Source: Enoplolaimus lenunculus
Lineage: Eukaryota > Nematoda > Enoplea > Enoplida > Thoracostomopsidae
Reading direction: 5' to 3'
Length of the DNA stretch: 64,000 nucleotides
Assembly: GCA_030248215.1 (NCBI GenBank)
Contig: JASANG010002029.1
Coordinates: forward strand, 186,001-250,000
The translations under genes and the position numbers were made by a program. Below, piece by piece: positions 1-12,800 of the stretch (positions are counted from its first letter, which is position 1; every line of letters begins with the position of its first letter). Below the pieces are notes generated by a model. That model was not told the origin of the DNA, made no database searches, and saw nothing but the letters and a program-made list of their open reading frames with translations.

Positions 1-631
1 TTCCATCAAAATCATTCAACCGGGTGTAAAATCGACTATTAGAAAACAAGTAGACTGACTAAGAGATGATTTACATCGCCAGAAAGTGTTCAGGCAGACT
101 GTCCTATACACGACTTCACTCGAGGATTCAAGGGCAATTACTTAAGCCGTGCCTGTTTTGCCAAGGAACAACTGAAACCAAAATTTTTTTTATATATCAA
201 TGACTTTTCATATTTGAGGTACCAAAATGTACTGTAGATGCAGTCTGTTCAGTACAAGCGTCGGAATCAATGCAAAAATACAGCCTAAAGCCAATGTGTA
301 TTCGTGTTCAACGTGCTGCTAATTTGTCAATATTTTTCCTTCATTGTACTTATGCATACGCGGTAAGCGGGGTGTAACCGGATGTCCGTTTCCGTTAAAA
401 ATTGGTGTTCGTTTCCGTTTCCGTTTCCGTTATAGAAATACCGAAAATTCTGTTATTTTTATGCTCAAAAATTAGTTGTAAATTAAGTTTACGTATCTCG
501 CAATTTTTCATTCTAGATATGCTGCGATTGTTCGAAATGAAATTAAAATTACGAAATTCATCAAAAAACTTAAAATTTTCGATGCATCCGCTATTTTTTT
601 ATATTTTGAGATCCCCGTAAATATTTGCAAA
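1..631. other. Downstream flank, no gene seen
   Basis: AT-rich sequence beyond the end of the L1-family gene. The only structure is a short TCCGTT-type hexamer run at about 385-435, similar to the subterminal runs of the hAT-like MITEs elsewhere in the window. Open frames here are short and of low complexity. Confidence 0.5.
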
Positions 632-1114
632 CTGTAGTGATCCGAATAAGACGGTGGGACTGATAATTATTTGGCCTCTCCAGAGGGCACCCCCCTTGTT
701 ATTCGGCTACAGACTGTTATTTATTTTTAACCCACGCTCCGCCTCCCTTCGTTACTGATATATACCCGGTACTGCAATTATCCGTTGAATTAAACGTTTA
801 TTTGTCTTTTGTCAATAGCTGGAGTGATAATACAAGGATATACTTATGAATGCAATTTCTAAATTTAAGTACGCTTTAAAGTTTCGAACTCAAATTATTT
901 GGTGCTGGAGTCATTTATGCGCTACAATTAGGGTTAATTGACATTTATGGACTCTAATTAGGGTTTAGGGACTCTAGCCGATTACGAACTCCTATTAGAG
1001 ATATGGACTCTAGCCGATTACGAACTCCTATTAGGGATATGGACTCATATTGATTCGGACTCAAAATGGGGACCCCTCTTATTACCCCTCCCCCTCTTAT
1101 TCGTGTCAATACAG
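632..1114 (+). mobile_element. MITE family I, copy 1 (CTGTAGTGACCCG ends)
   Basis: It runs from CTGTAGTGATCCGAATAAG to CTTATTCGTGTCAATACAG, imperfect terminal inverted repeats of about 26 bp. Inside it carries ATTTGGCCTCTCC..GAGGG, a shared body with TTAAACGTTTATTTGTC, and a tandem GGACTCTA..ATTAGGG block near the right end. The same body recurs at 24806-25233 and, inverted, at 1166-1590. It codes nothing, so it is a non-autonomous DNA transposon. The target duplication is not clear. Confidence 0.75.
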
Positions 1115-1165
1115 TTCCTCTATATTGGGTTTGCAGAAAACTAAAACATCTTTGAAACTTATATA

Positions 1166-1590
1166 CTGTATTGACCCGAATAAGGGGGTAATAAGAGGGG
1201 GTCTCCATTGTGAGTCCCAATCAATAGGAGTCCGTATCCATAATAAGAGTCCGTAAGTGTGTGGAGTCACTAAATCCCAATTACAGACCATAAATGTCAA
1301 TTATTCCTAATTGTAGCGCATAAATGACTCCAGGACCAAATAAAGTTGAGTTCGAAACTTTAAAGCGTACTTAAGTTTTGAAAGTATATAACCTTGCATT
1401 AACGCTCAAGCTTTTGATGCAAGGCAAAAAACGTTAGATTCCACGAATAGTTGCAATACCGGATATATATCAGTATACAAAGGGTGGTGGAGGGCGTGTT
1501 GAGAATAAACAACTGTCCGTAACCGAATAACAGGGGGTACCCTCTGGAGAGGCCAAATAAATATCAGTCCCCCCCCAACCTTATTTTTAC
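1166..1590 (-). mobile_element. MITE family I, copy 2, inverted relative to copy 1
   Basis: Starts CTGTATTGACCCGAATAAG and runs as the reverse complement of copy 1 (GACTCC, TAATTGTAGCGCATAAATG, TTCGAAACTTTAAAGCGTAC), with the right end diverged near CAGTCCCCCCCC. A 51-bp spacer separates it from copy 1, so the two form a large inverted repeat able to fold as a hairpin of about 430 bp per arm. Confidence 0.7.
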
Positions 1591-3097
1591 ATCTGTTTAT
1601 CCCTCGGTAGTTCCCTGTTATCAAGGGTACTTTAAAGAATATCTCACACTGTTTGTTTTAAACAGAATGCTTTATTTCTTGTCTCATCCGAAATTTCGAA
1701 ATGCGATATATCCCCTATTCCTCTCGCGAGTATACACCCTGTAAGTATTGACTATTTTCAGTTAACGACTGCCCGTCAACCGGTGTCTGCCTAAAATGGT
1801 TCGATTTTGAAATTCTTTGCATATTTGAGTTGTTCACAACCTTCTCTAACCATTCTACTTACGTTGACATTTGAATTTTCAAAAAATATTATTTTTTTCG
1901 ACACAATCTTTTTGTCAAAAAGTTTGATGATTTGATATATCTATCAATCAACGCAACCCCTATATGAGTTGAATGGGGTCAAATTCTCCGTGATTAGATT
2001 ACTGTTATCTATTTTTTATAAATTAAAGTGACTTGGCTACTTCTCAAACCGTTGGCCGAGAGCTGAACGTTATATGACGGAGTACCCGATTAACAATTAT
2101 GCCGAAAGCACATCGGACATGTGAAATTTTTTGCATTCCGTTAACATCATAATAGACTGGCTACAGAGGCCTAACCTGGTCTTCACTTTGTTGGGATATA
2201 ACCTGATGTAAGTGTTTTGACCTTCACTAGACAGATTATTCTGCATTCTTAAAAGTACTGTTTTTCTTGCCTCTCCAAAAATTTCAAGACTGAATAACCT
2301 CTTTCCGTTCCGTTGTATACATTGTTCTGGCTGGCTTCCTTGGCTATTCGCATCTGGTATTTTTAGCAACAAGAAGGTTGTTCATCGTCTCAAGATACCC
2401 TTGTATGCTATTGCTCAACGAAAAATCGCTGCAATCATCTGGATTTGCCTGACCGATCTCGAATTGCTGGCCTCAACTATCAAGGAGTCGATACGGCCTC
2501 GGCCAACTTACGAAATGCAGCAGTTCAACCTCAACACTTCTTTCAACTTAAATTAAATTTTTTGATACGTTTCATTCAATTATTAATGCTAACTTGAAAA
2601 CAATAGGACCTTGCTTATTTGCCAAATTACTACGATTAATCCTGGCATTGTGGTAAACAGTGTTTTGCTCGACGCAGTAATTTGTACCCAAATCATTTTC
2701 GTTTATACTTGAGTAAGATATGTTTGTTCAATGTATTAAAAGTTTTCCGCATCAGGGCATTTACTACTATTAAAGGCCTGTAGCGAGCTCAATCAATATG
2801 CTAGGGTGGGCGAAAATAAATGCAATGTCGATTTCTTACGAGTTAATTCAAGTTTAAACTAAAACTTTGAATTATCATCTTTTACCAATCACTACAGGGG
2901 AATAAACGGATTATAAAAACACCGCCACTTCAGTCTCTGAGACTCGAATCCTAGACTAAAATTAGGTCTCTAATGAAATATGAAATATTACGTGAGAAAG
3001 AGTTGAATAGTTTGAATTTATATTGGTTACGGTTTGGCCTAGCAAGCCACCACGTTTTTGTAGGGGTGTCACATGCACATGGTCAAGAGGTAAAACC
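1591..3097. other. Intergenic, nothing supported
   Basis: AT-rich sequence with only short frames. A 91-codon minus-strand frame at 2097-2372 has no recognisable motif, no splice or promoter context, and is not claimed as a gene. Confidence 0.5.
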
Positions 3098-3297
3098 CAG
3101 GGTACGACCGGAGGTCTACTTCAGACTCCGGCAGAAAATCGGCTTCCGGCTCCGGTAGTTTTTATAAAAATTTTGCATAATTTTGCAAATTTTATCTGTT
3201 TAGTGCGTTTCGTTTACTTTTGTCACAATTTTCAGGAAAGAATTTCCGAAATTTCTTTTCACTACCGCCCCTCCGGCTCCGGCAAGTTTCGACCCTG
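3098..3297. mobile_element. Short hAT-like MITE (CAGGGTACGACC ends)
   Basis: A 200-bp element from CAGGGTACGACCGGAGG to CCGGCAAGTTTCGACCCTG, with subterminal GGCTCCGG runs on both sides. The flanking octamers gtaaaacc and ttaaagcc agree at 6 of 8 positions, consistent with an aged 8-bp target duplication. A related decayed fragment lies at about 22264-22355. Confidence 0.6.
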
Positions 3298-3740
3298 TTA
3301 AAGCCAGTACGTGCAATCTATCCTGTCAATGCCTTGGTCCCTTAGATCACGTTACATTGTAACAACTTTAAGGTGCGACTGTTGCTAAAACACCAGCATA
3401 CACCCGCAGCTGAATCTGGCTTAGGCAGAAAATTAACCTTCGACTGTGGTATAATTTTTGTTGGATATTTTGATGAAATTTTTCTGTAGTTTTTGAGGGG
3501 CGTAAAATTTTCGAGAAACGATTCCTCTTACCAAAAATTTGCTTTACACTTCTTGAATTGGGAACTATCGCCATCTAAATCCCTTAAAATTGCCTTGAAC
3601 TTTCAAAAATATAGTTGCTGCTGCTGTCGTTGTTGCTACTAGTTTTGTTGTTATAAAAACGCAACTTTCATGAAATAGGAAAAGTTTCAATACCTAAAAT
3701 GCTGGAATATCGTCTAAAAACTATATTAGAGTCGGAGGTA

Positions 3741-3933
3741 CACTGTAAAAAATGGGGAATCAAATTTACTCTCTCGGAAATACGCTTTTCCAGACTACAC
3801 AAACTGAGTTAAATTTGACTTCGCCTGTCAAGTACTACTCACGGACCGATTCAGTGAATCGAATTCGACTGTTTGTGTAGTCAGGAAAAGCCTGTGTCCG
3901 AAAGAGTCAATTTGACGCCCCATTTTTACAGTG
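3741..3933. mobile_element. Mariner-like MITE with TA target duplication
   Basis: A 193-bp near-palindrome. The left end CACTGTAAAAAATGGGG mirrors the right end CCCCATTTTTACAGTG, and the inverted repeats extend inwards through CTTTTCC.GACTACACAAAC. TA dinucleotides flank both sides (3739-3740, 3934-3935), as expected for the Tc1/mariner group. It has no coding capacity. Confidence 0.75.
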
Positions 3934-3935
3934 TA

Positions 3936-6303
3936 GTTTTCCTGCCGGTGCCGCATGCAGAACGCCGGTTATATCCTGGTTATACGATGGCTCAGAGTAC
4001 CACGTTCAGAATCAAAACCCAAGGTATGCGACGACGATTAAGAACTAAACGTAAATTTTACAAAGGATCGTTCAAATTTAACTTCACGCATTATAATTAT
4101 TGAATACTCGCTCAATTCAGTAATGACTATTTATCGGTTTATGCAAGCAGAAAAATCAACTCTGCCAAATAATAGTAATAAAAGAACAAACATGTATAAA
4201 GAAGACAATACATGGTAGAGTTTAATAATTTTCGAACAATAGCAACAGAAACAGATAAGCGAACGGCGGTTTCTCAATAATTCAACAAATTATTTTCTAC
4301 TGAAACCGGAACTGTGACTTCAAACTTCAGCATTTTAGGCTTTGATGCCGCGCTAAAGCTGCTAGCTTTTGCAAACTATCTTCAACTGATATTTTTCACG
4401 TTTAGAAAGGTTCACTGTGGGCAATTTTCTTCAAAATTTTGTAAACACGTGTTTCGAAATCGAACGTTGCCCGCAGTATCAAAAAGACACAGAACGATGT
4501 ACAAAAATAATACATGACACATGAAGCAAACTGCAGAGAGAATAAACACAAAAAACCCCTAATCATTAAGCAAACGCGCTATACATGAAGCGAAAGAAGA
4601 AAGCATATTACACATTAATCGTGGTTATTTGAGCTTTACAACACTAATTATATCTATGCGCTCACAGTTCCAACCGTTGGATCGCGACATTATGAGCCAG
4701 TCTAGTGATCGGTTTTTAACTTAAAAGAACATCGTCAATCACGAAGTGAAAACCGTACTTAAAATTATAGTCGTAACTGCCTCAAAAATTATTTGATACT
4801 TTGAAGAACTGTTCAAAAAATACGAACATTACAACTTCTAAACTGCCGCATATTTCACTATTTCTATAATGCCAGTCTTGGTATCGCTGTGAATGAACAA
4901 ACCTAGCAACTACTGCATAGTAAGTATTTCACATTCATGTTAACCAATTTCAATGTATGGAGTATGTTGCTTAGAAAGCTACCATACGCAACTGCACGAG
5001 ACAAATATATACTAGGCACTAACACCGAAGCCGCTATTTGTCAGACAGTCTATAAAGCGATTAGAATTAGCAATATATACAAGACACCGCTGCGAATTGA
5101 ATTATAGATAATCTCAATACCTTTTGTGTTGCCTTGAAAATACAAGAAAAATAATGACAATAAACAACACTTTGATAACATTGTAATTTTGATATAATTG
5201 CATATAACGAATGTGTTGTGACATTGAAATTTCCCTGTATTTCGAATGCTAGTCAGTCAACTTGAATTCATTAAAAATTGTTATGCGGCACTTGCTTTGT
5301 ACCGCACTATTATACACTATCATTCGCTCAACCATTGCCCGTTGTCTCATATGTGCGTATGTGATTGCGAGGTAGGAAGAAAATTCAACACATTTTTCGC
5401 ATTTGATTTGATCTACTTCTGCGCCAATTGTGAGTCCCGCAGTTGCCAGAGTTTCGTCAGTTTGAAAACCTATTGAGAATACGGGCGCAGATTTCATAAC
5501 TGGTCTAAAAATAGTTTTAAAATACAAATTAATTTCCACTAAATTGCCGCTACTTTGCTAAATACGAAAAAGACGAAAAATCTAGCAAAACGAACTAATG
5601 AAAAACCTTAAACTCATCAGACATAATGATACGTTTAATAGAAATATTATACAGGCTTTGCTTGGATAATAGGGCAACAGGATAACTGAAAAGAAACCCT
5701 ACGTACACGGATTTGATTAGGGCACTCACAGCCAAAAAAACTAGGTACATTCGACAAACTCAAACCAAAATATTTATACAGATAATGCTGCACTGAGTTC
5801 TTAACAATTATTGAAATTGTGACAGATAATTTCATCAACGCATACAGCTAAATACCGACTGTATCCCGTTAATTTTTATTACACACGAAGAATATTATTA
5901 TGCAGCGAAACATACAACAGGTTAGGTGTTAACTAAAACATTAATAGCAGATGTAATGATATACTAAACAGCGTGGTTAGTAATTTATAATAAGCGCAAT
6001 ACTAAAAAATTCAATAGGTTATATATCTTGAATAGGGAGCTTCCACGCCAGCAAAAGTTCCGATAAATTAATTGCCGTTAATGATACGTACTGATTTCGG
6101 CAGCAAACTTACCTCAGCTGGAATACGCAACACAATACTCTTCTTTAGTTTTACTAATCAGCTAATGATGCATCGTGCATATGCATTACAATATAACTCC
6201 TCAAACCTCCGAAATCAGACCAAGTTCGCTTAATCGGTGTTTCAGGTAAAATTTATAGCGTAAACTACTATTTACTGCACACCGCACAAAATCTCAATAT
6301 TCG
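3936..6303. other. Intergenic, nothing supported
   Basis: AT-rich sequence; the longest frames here (at 5246-5539) are antisense to each other, of low complexity and without motifs. No repeat copy of the families seen elsewhere was recognised. Confidence 0.5.
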
Positions 6304-6437
6304 CCTCTTGTACACTCCCCCCGACTTATGTTTCGGAAAAGGCTTCACTAAGCCAGAGCCTAAGGCTACACCTTTGCCTAAGCATTTAGCTGAGCCTAAG
6401 CATCAATTTTAAATGTGTGGGGAAAGTGAACAAGAGC
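6304..6437. mobile_element. Small palindromic MITE (CTCTTGTACACT ends)
   Basis: CTCTTGTACACTCCCCCC at the left faces GGGGAAAGTGAACAAGAG at the right. The centre is rich in GCCTAAG/CTTAGGC words. Related ends occur at about 26694 (GGCTCTTGTACACTTTCCGCC), 29765 (GGGCTATTGTACACTTTTC) and 17310 (GGGGAAGTGTACAAGAG), so this is a small dispersed family. Confidence 0.5.
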
Positions 6438-6812
6438 CCAATATTTTACTGGGTAATAGACTTGTCAACCATAACGAGAAACTGGACTCGCAATTCTCTT
6501 GTACCAGAATGCAAATAGTGCTAGGTAAATAACGCATACAAATGTTCGTAGTTCCACAATGGTACATTACACACAACACTCGGGTTATCAGATCGATACA
6601 TGATCAGCAGAAGAAAAGTTTACAGCAAAAACAATGTGTGTAGGTATAACGACAAAAACAATGTGCAATAAAAAGCATATTACACGCATTAAATATTCAT
6701 TGTGCTACAACGTAATTTTGACATTAATTCGCCAGTTTCCAGAGAAAGTGCAATTTTGATTTCTCTCAGCCAAATATAATATGAACAATCTAATACTACT
6801 CAAACATTGTGC

Positions 6813-7175
6813 TAGGGATGTGCCGATTAATCAGCATTGGCGTAATAATCGGCCCTGTTCGTGAGTATCGGCATCGGCATCGGCACTGCAAAAAACTGCC
6901 GATTCTTTGCCGATACTGTTTGCAAAGAACCGTCAGTTGGAAAACTATCAATTTTGATTTCTGGGCTTATATCAGTGTGTCTGGTTAGGAAAACTGTTAT
7001 CTACCTTGCGTTTGTGTTTGAAAACATTAACATATAATGATATAATGTGTCCTATCTGTTTATTATGCATAATAGCATAGTGCAGCAAAGTTGGAAATGG
7101 CATCGGCAAAATTTCAAAATAATGATCGGCATCGGTATTGGCATCGGCAAAAATTTTGGTAGCGGCACATCCCTA
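6813..7175. mobile_element. hAT-like MITE (TAGGGATGTGCCG ends)
   Basis: A 363-bp element with terminal inverted repeats TAGGGATGTGCCG / CGGCACATCCCTA and subterminal GGCATC hexamer runs. The flanking octamers cattgtgc and cattgtac differ at one position, a near-perfect 8-bp target duplication that points to the hAT superfamily. The body is non-coding. Confidence 0.8.
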
Positions 7176-9703
7176 CATTGTACATTCATTAAAAAATTGT
7201 TTCATAGGACATTTCGATTGACTTAAACTGAAGATGTTGCCGCTCTAAAGTACCCCAGCTGGATAACAACGAAACGACAAATTATGTGGAAGCATTAGCA
7301 AATACGTTTTACATTGCACACCAACAACAGCAACATACAGAACCCAAACAATTCAAAACTAATAAACCAGAAACGAAAAAAAAAACGCAAAACGAATACA
7401 GTGCAAAAATAACCATATATATTGTTATAGCATTAGCAACAGTAATAACTGTGATAATAATAATAATAATAATGAAAAATAATGCTACCAATAATTGACA
7501 ATGATAATTATGCAAACTACACGGTATTACAATGAACAAAACTGAATGAATGTGGTACGTACGTATAGTGTAATATAATGCACTTTGAAGCAACACCTAT
7601 TATGCACACTACTGTAAATTGCAAGATACTTGCGCGTACAAAATAAAAACACACATTAGAAATTGTCGCACACGACAAACAGACGAACATCAATACGAAG
7701 ACAAGCTTTGTCTGCATGCAAGGAATCAGCAACACAATTTGAAGAACATCTGTACAAAATCAAATTTGCTACAGTTTTAATGTTGACTAATTATGAGATG
7801 TCATGAGAAGCTGACGATCAGCAGGGAAACACATGAGGTGCTACAAAAATGCAAAAAAAAATCTAAATCGCACAACATTTACGTTCCAAACACCGATTCG
7901 GGGGGGGGATACCGAAAAAGAGACTGAAGCACTAACGTGTCATATTTCGACTAAAATAGTACTATTCCTTCTGAAGCATAGTTTATTTTACAAACACAGT
8001 TAATTTACTATGTACGCAAACGCAATACATTTAGTCTTCTTGGCGGCACGTTCAAAATTTCCAATCCTTAATTGAATATTTTCTCAAACTGGGGCCAATA
8101 TTCGTTGCTATCACTATTTCTAGATATATACTATCCCTAAAACATACAAGCATACCTTAAGCCTACATACAATATACGCAATATACATAAAATGTAATCG
8201 GCATTCGACATATAAACAAATCCCACTTCATACACGAGTGTGCCCCCGCAATTATGCAAATTTCCATTACGCGGCAGCTTTATGTACCAAGCAACATGGA
8301 CGTCAGGCGTCGTTTCCTTTGCTTCCTTGTAACCATTTCTTCAACAACATGCCTTAAGAGAATTCGTGCATTTCCAACCAACCAGCAACCAATTCATGCC
8401 AACGTACTGCTTGATGCTTCAAAAAACAGATTACCGCAAAACGGATACATCCAATTTGAGACATTAGAACAATACATCTTCTTGAATATCAAATTTCAAG
8501 CAAACGCCGCATAAACCATCATTTTCGCACGGACTATTTTTGACAGCATTCGCTCGATCATTTCCAACTCTTTCACGGTATAATGTCATCAACCATAACG
8601 CAACCCTGTAGCGACGGCGATATATATTATAGGTAAATAATTAATAAGTGTTATACTAAACATATTAGCACAGTTATAACAACATATGTATACCGTACAT
8701 AACGCGCGAAGTTGAATTGTATTTAAACCAAAGCAATAATATGGACACGTAGAAATAATAATAATAATAATTAGGCTTTCACTATTAAAATTATAAGTAT
8801 ATAATGTGTGTAGTGTAATGGAACAAACAAATGTAATATAGACGTTGACCAAAAATAGCTGTGGTGGTGCTGGTGGTAGGGCTGCTAGAAATCGACAACT
8901 ATCAGTGAATCATGATGACAATGCGATGGTACACGGACAAAGGGCAGTAGGGTTTTCATTGAAGTCCGCGTCGCATCGTATACCAAACACAACCAAAAAG
9001 AACGGGGGCGAAGACGCAATGACAAGCATTACAGTGGAAGAAACGCACATAATAATGTTATTAAGAACAGTGTTGAATAACCGGGTCAAAATTGGGGGCA
9101 CACAAGCAGCTTTCTACTAAAATCGAACAACAGAGTGGTTGAAAGGGGATGCGATGCGCTGCTGCGGTGAGCGGGCTGCTATACGAAAGTTGACAGTGGG
9201 CTTTTTTCTTGAGGTTTGTACGGCTGAGCCTGGCCAGAGTATTGACCTGAAAAACAAAAACGAAACGATAACGCAGTGGAATAACAATATTCAGACCAAC
9301 TATCCAGCCCGTGGCCAGCTTAACAGTTTGAGCAAGCAGCGTTAGAAAATTCATGAGAAGAAATCACACGAATTAAATACAAACGGTGTTCAAATCTGTT
9401 CTGGAGAGAGAATCGCAGATTTTGCTTCGACAGCTGGCACTCCCTGCCTTTTAAAAACCAATTAATTGTTTTTTTTTGCAATCTCGACTACACAAATAAC
9501 TTTATGGCCACACCAGAGCGTAAACAACTCAACAAAGGGACATCGTTCGCTTTAAAATAATTTCAAATGACTTTCTTGCGCAGTGAACTGTGATACAGTG
9601 TCCAAAAACATCTAAACAAAAATCGCAAGGAGAAGGGTTTGACACCGTCAAACCATTCTCGGCGACGCCCTTTCTTGCATTGCAACTGAATGACTTCTAA
9701 CTA
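7176..9703. other. Probable 3' UTR and flank of the L1-family gene
   Basis: Between the stop codon and about 7980 I see no gene. Long runs of A-rich and TAATAA sequence (7360-7500, 8740-8780) and a somewhat more GC-rich block at 8850-9350 are present. Open frames in that block overlap each other on both strands and show no motif. The block may be transcribed 3' UTR. Confidence 0.35.
7982..7987 (-). terminator. Candidate polyadenylation signal AATAAA
   Basis: This is the first clear AATAAA on the minus strand after the stop codon at 9704, about 1.7 kb downstream. No nearer canonical hexamer was seen in 8000-9700. If used, the 3' UTR would cover about 7960-9703, a stretch with no convincing coding potential on either strand. 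A non-canonical signal nearer the stop is equally possible. Confidence 0.25.
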
Positions 9704-9857
9704 TCAATTTTGCGACAAAACTCCTGAACCTGAGAGCATACCAATAAACGAGCCGTCTTCGGTGAATTTGCCAGTCTCGCCGTCGCCATACTCCATCATA
9801 CTGTCTGTTTCTGATTCAGGCTTCAGAGACGCAAGGCTACGCTTTTCGTCATCCACC
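9704..9857 (-). CDS. L1CAM: Last exon: C-terminal tail with altered ankyrin motif (FIGML)
   Basis: The exon enters in phase 2 (CC|G gives Pro): VDDEKRSLASLKPESETDSM, then MEYGDGETGKFTEDGSFIGM and LSGSGVLSQN, ending in TGA at 9704-9706. The DS.MEYGD....F.EDGSFIG stretch is colinear with vertebrate [20 protein letters not shown] followed by IGQY, where FIGQY is the phosphorylatable ankyrin-binding motif. Here QY is replaced by ML, so the key Tyr is missing. The codon pair GGTATG looks like a splice donor (ATTG|gtatgc), so an isoform could leave this exon inside the motif. The acceptor is gtttgtgtgcag. The tail is also cut short: there is no usual K-rich/Ser-rich C-terminus. Confidence 0.9.
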
Positions 9858-12800
9858 CTGCACACAAACACAATATACATATATATATATATATACAACT
9901 CTTCTACTTACACAATGAATGAGTTTAAGTATTCCAACTTTTAAAATGTCACAATCAAACAAGAACAAAACTGTTCACGGATTTTTTAGTGTTGAAAGCA
10001 CAGTACAATTTGCGGGTTTTTTAAAACTTATAGTTTTTAAACCTGCAGTTACATTTAAAATTTTATCACATATTTTCAAAAGTTTTCAGTCAGGGGCTCT
10101 GTACCCTTCATGGATCCTGGGGTTTTCATGTTTTTCACGACTGCAGCCAGCCATCAAGTGTACAACAACGGTTTCTCTACATTCGCTGCCGCCCGAAAAA
10201 GCTGCAATTTTTTAACGTTCTACGTTACAGTTACAGAGATCAAAGCAACCGCAGCATAACAATAGATTACGCGTAACAACTTACGGCTTGGAATATTCGC
10301 CGAATCCTTTGTATTCTGGCAGCATTGGTTCGCGTCCCTGAGCTTTTTCTTTTTCTTGCACTAAAATTAATAAAATAACGCAAATAGTGTACACAGTACT
10401 TTTAATAATTAAGATGATGACGATTACAAGCGTACGCAGCATCCTTCGGTCAGTTAACTTCAATGGCTCGTTGAGCACTCTGTTTAATTAAGCAAATTAA
10501 ATATAATTAAACTAGCCACAAAAGCCCAATCCGGCAGAGGATCTCCTGATGTGAAATAAAAAAATATACGTTAACCCGCATTTGTGTTGCATTTATACTA
10601 GGGATGTGATGTTCCGGGGCCGAGCCACGACCCCTGTACCGGTTCCGGGGCCATACGGTGCCATGGACGGTACCAGAAAAACAGTGTCCCGTGGCATAAT
10701 TTAGTCAGAATCCGAACGCAGCACCACAGCAAGTTTATTACATTACCACAGGCAAAGTGTCGCGTGACGCGATATGATAAAATCGGTATCGTACTCCCAT
10801 GTACATGCTTACGCAAAACGTACATAAAATTTGAAGTTTACGGTATTTTGCTGGTTCCAGCCTCGGCCCCGGGTAAAATTTTAGCCCCGGGACATGTCTA
10901 ATTTACAGGTAGTTTGTGCAGGTCAAATCAGTAACGGCTGAAATATACCGGTCACGGGCGCACGCATGGATGGAAAAATGGAGGGTCCAAGTTCAAAAGC
11001 AGTGACAATTCGCTTTCAGTCACAATTGAAAACTAGCGATCCTGTTCAAATTTAAAAAACACAAATTTACAATATAAAATCGATACAAACATTTCGTATA
11101 TATGTAAACTAACACTGTTCTTTTTTAGATTTACACCCGGCACATGAACTACAGTTGGTGCCCATGTTGAGAACGATAGGGCACCTATGCAATTGTCGTG
11201 CAACTTCCAGTAGAGCAACAATTCCTCACGATAAAGTACAATATAAATTCGAGTTAAAATCCTTCATTATTAAGATACTCCGTGGTTTTAAGATTACAGA
11301 TATATACCGAATAGTTAGGCATATATTTACGTACATCTAGTGCGTCTGATTTGTATATATGTCGTAGGCCAATCTGCAATTTAGACTAATTACCAATTTG
11401 TCCTAGGCCAATCTGCTATTCTGAGCAAGTAGCAGTTTGGCCTAGGCCAAATAACGATTGTAAGATGTATTAAAACAACAGTGATGTTAAACTAACGAGG
11501 ATTGGTTAACGGTTTTACGTCTGTCGAAATAATGAAATCTGATTGGTCTATAAGTTTGATAAAAGTTTATCCTAGGCGAAACTGCCATACGCAAAATAGC
11601 AGATTGGCCTAGGTAAATTATTAATTACTCTGAATAGCAGATTGGCCTACGACTACACATATACTCGAAAATGTTTAATGAATAAACCATTATTAAGCCA
11701 CCGAATGTTCGGTTTCGGGTTCAACTCGCTAAAATTAGTCGTCTGCCATTTCTGTCGCTAGAAAATAGAAAAGTATTTTATTTCGTGTACACAACCACCT
11801 AATCATTCACCACTGATTTTGGCAAAGTCTGCTACCACAGCTAACCGAACTAACCGCACCAGAGTTCCATCCCATGCACAGTGCAATTGGAATTCTGATT
11901 GCCAATGATTGCAGGTATAACAGAAATCAGAATCGTAATTTTTAGCGTTTACAACCGATATTACTGCATTAAGTTTCATAACTAACAGTGCTTAAATCAG
12001 TTCTCAGCTCACATTTTTTAACACACTACATGGAAATTATCATAGAAACATGAATAAAAATTCCCTCAGAAACTAAGCGCATACGTCGTATATATATAGT
12101 TAAATACACCACTCCGTGTTTAAAATGTACATATGGACTCTGAAAATTTACAGTTCCGATTCCGGTATAATTCGCATGTTTCGATTGCGATATAATTTAG
12201 TTCTGATTTGCACCTTACCAATAGGGCCACAACATATATATACGTATTAAAAATTACGAAAGCATGAAACACGTGTAAGAAAAATATATCGTTATCACAG
12301 CAAAAAAACTATGTTAAATCAGTATGTTACGTGCAAGAAAGACAAATTCTCTCAAACATCAATCGCACACAATTTTCTGCAAAATGAGCGAGCGAGCAAG
12401 CGATTAAGTCGCCCGTTATCATGTTTTGTCGATTTAAGCACTACACCACCGATATATACATATCCACATCTGCGGATAGATTCAAAACATATTCACGACA
12501 AAGGTACGGGTAGTCACAGTGGGGCTGTGGAACGGGGGGGGGCATCCACCCCTTTGAAATGTTTTGCATATAGGTATACACAGCTGATTTTTAGAACCAA
12601 AAATGAAAAACATTAAAAACCTTCATACCCGTTTACAAAAAAACACAAAGTCCCGACTCCCGGAATAAAAAACTCCAGGAACCGCCAGTGCAAACAAACA
12701 AGGTGCTGCAACGTTACGTATATATATTACTATTTCTACCACAAGTGCACGCGCACTTAAACCTCTCAAAGATCAATAAAAAGATATAACAAATGAGTAC

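Noticed and set aside
930-1040. Telomere-like TTAGGG words
   Set aside because: Only scattered ATTAGGGTT within a MITE body, not a tandem telomeric array.
2097-2372. 91-codon minus-strand frame as a possible gene
   Set aside because: No motif, no regulatory or splice context, and comparable to chance frames in the region.
8845-9354. Overlapping frames on both strands as a small gene downstream of the L1-family gene
   Set aside because: Frames overlap antisense, lack motifs, and the position fits 3' UTR better.
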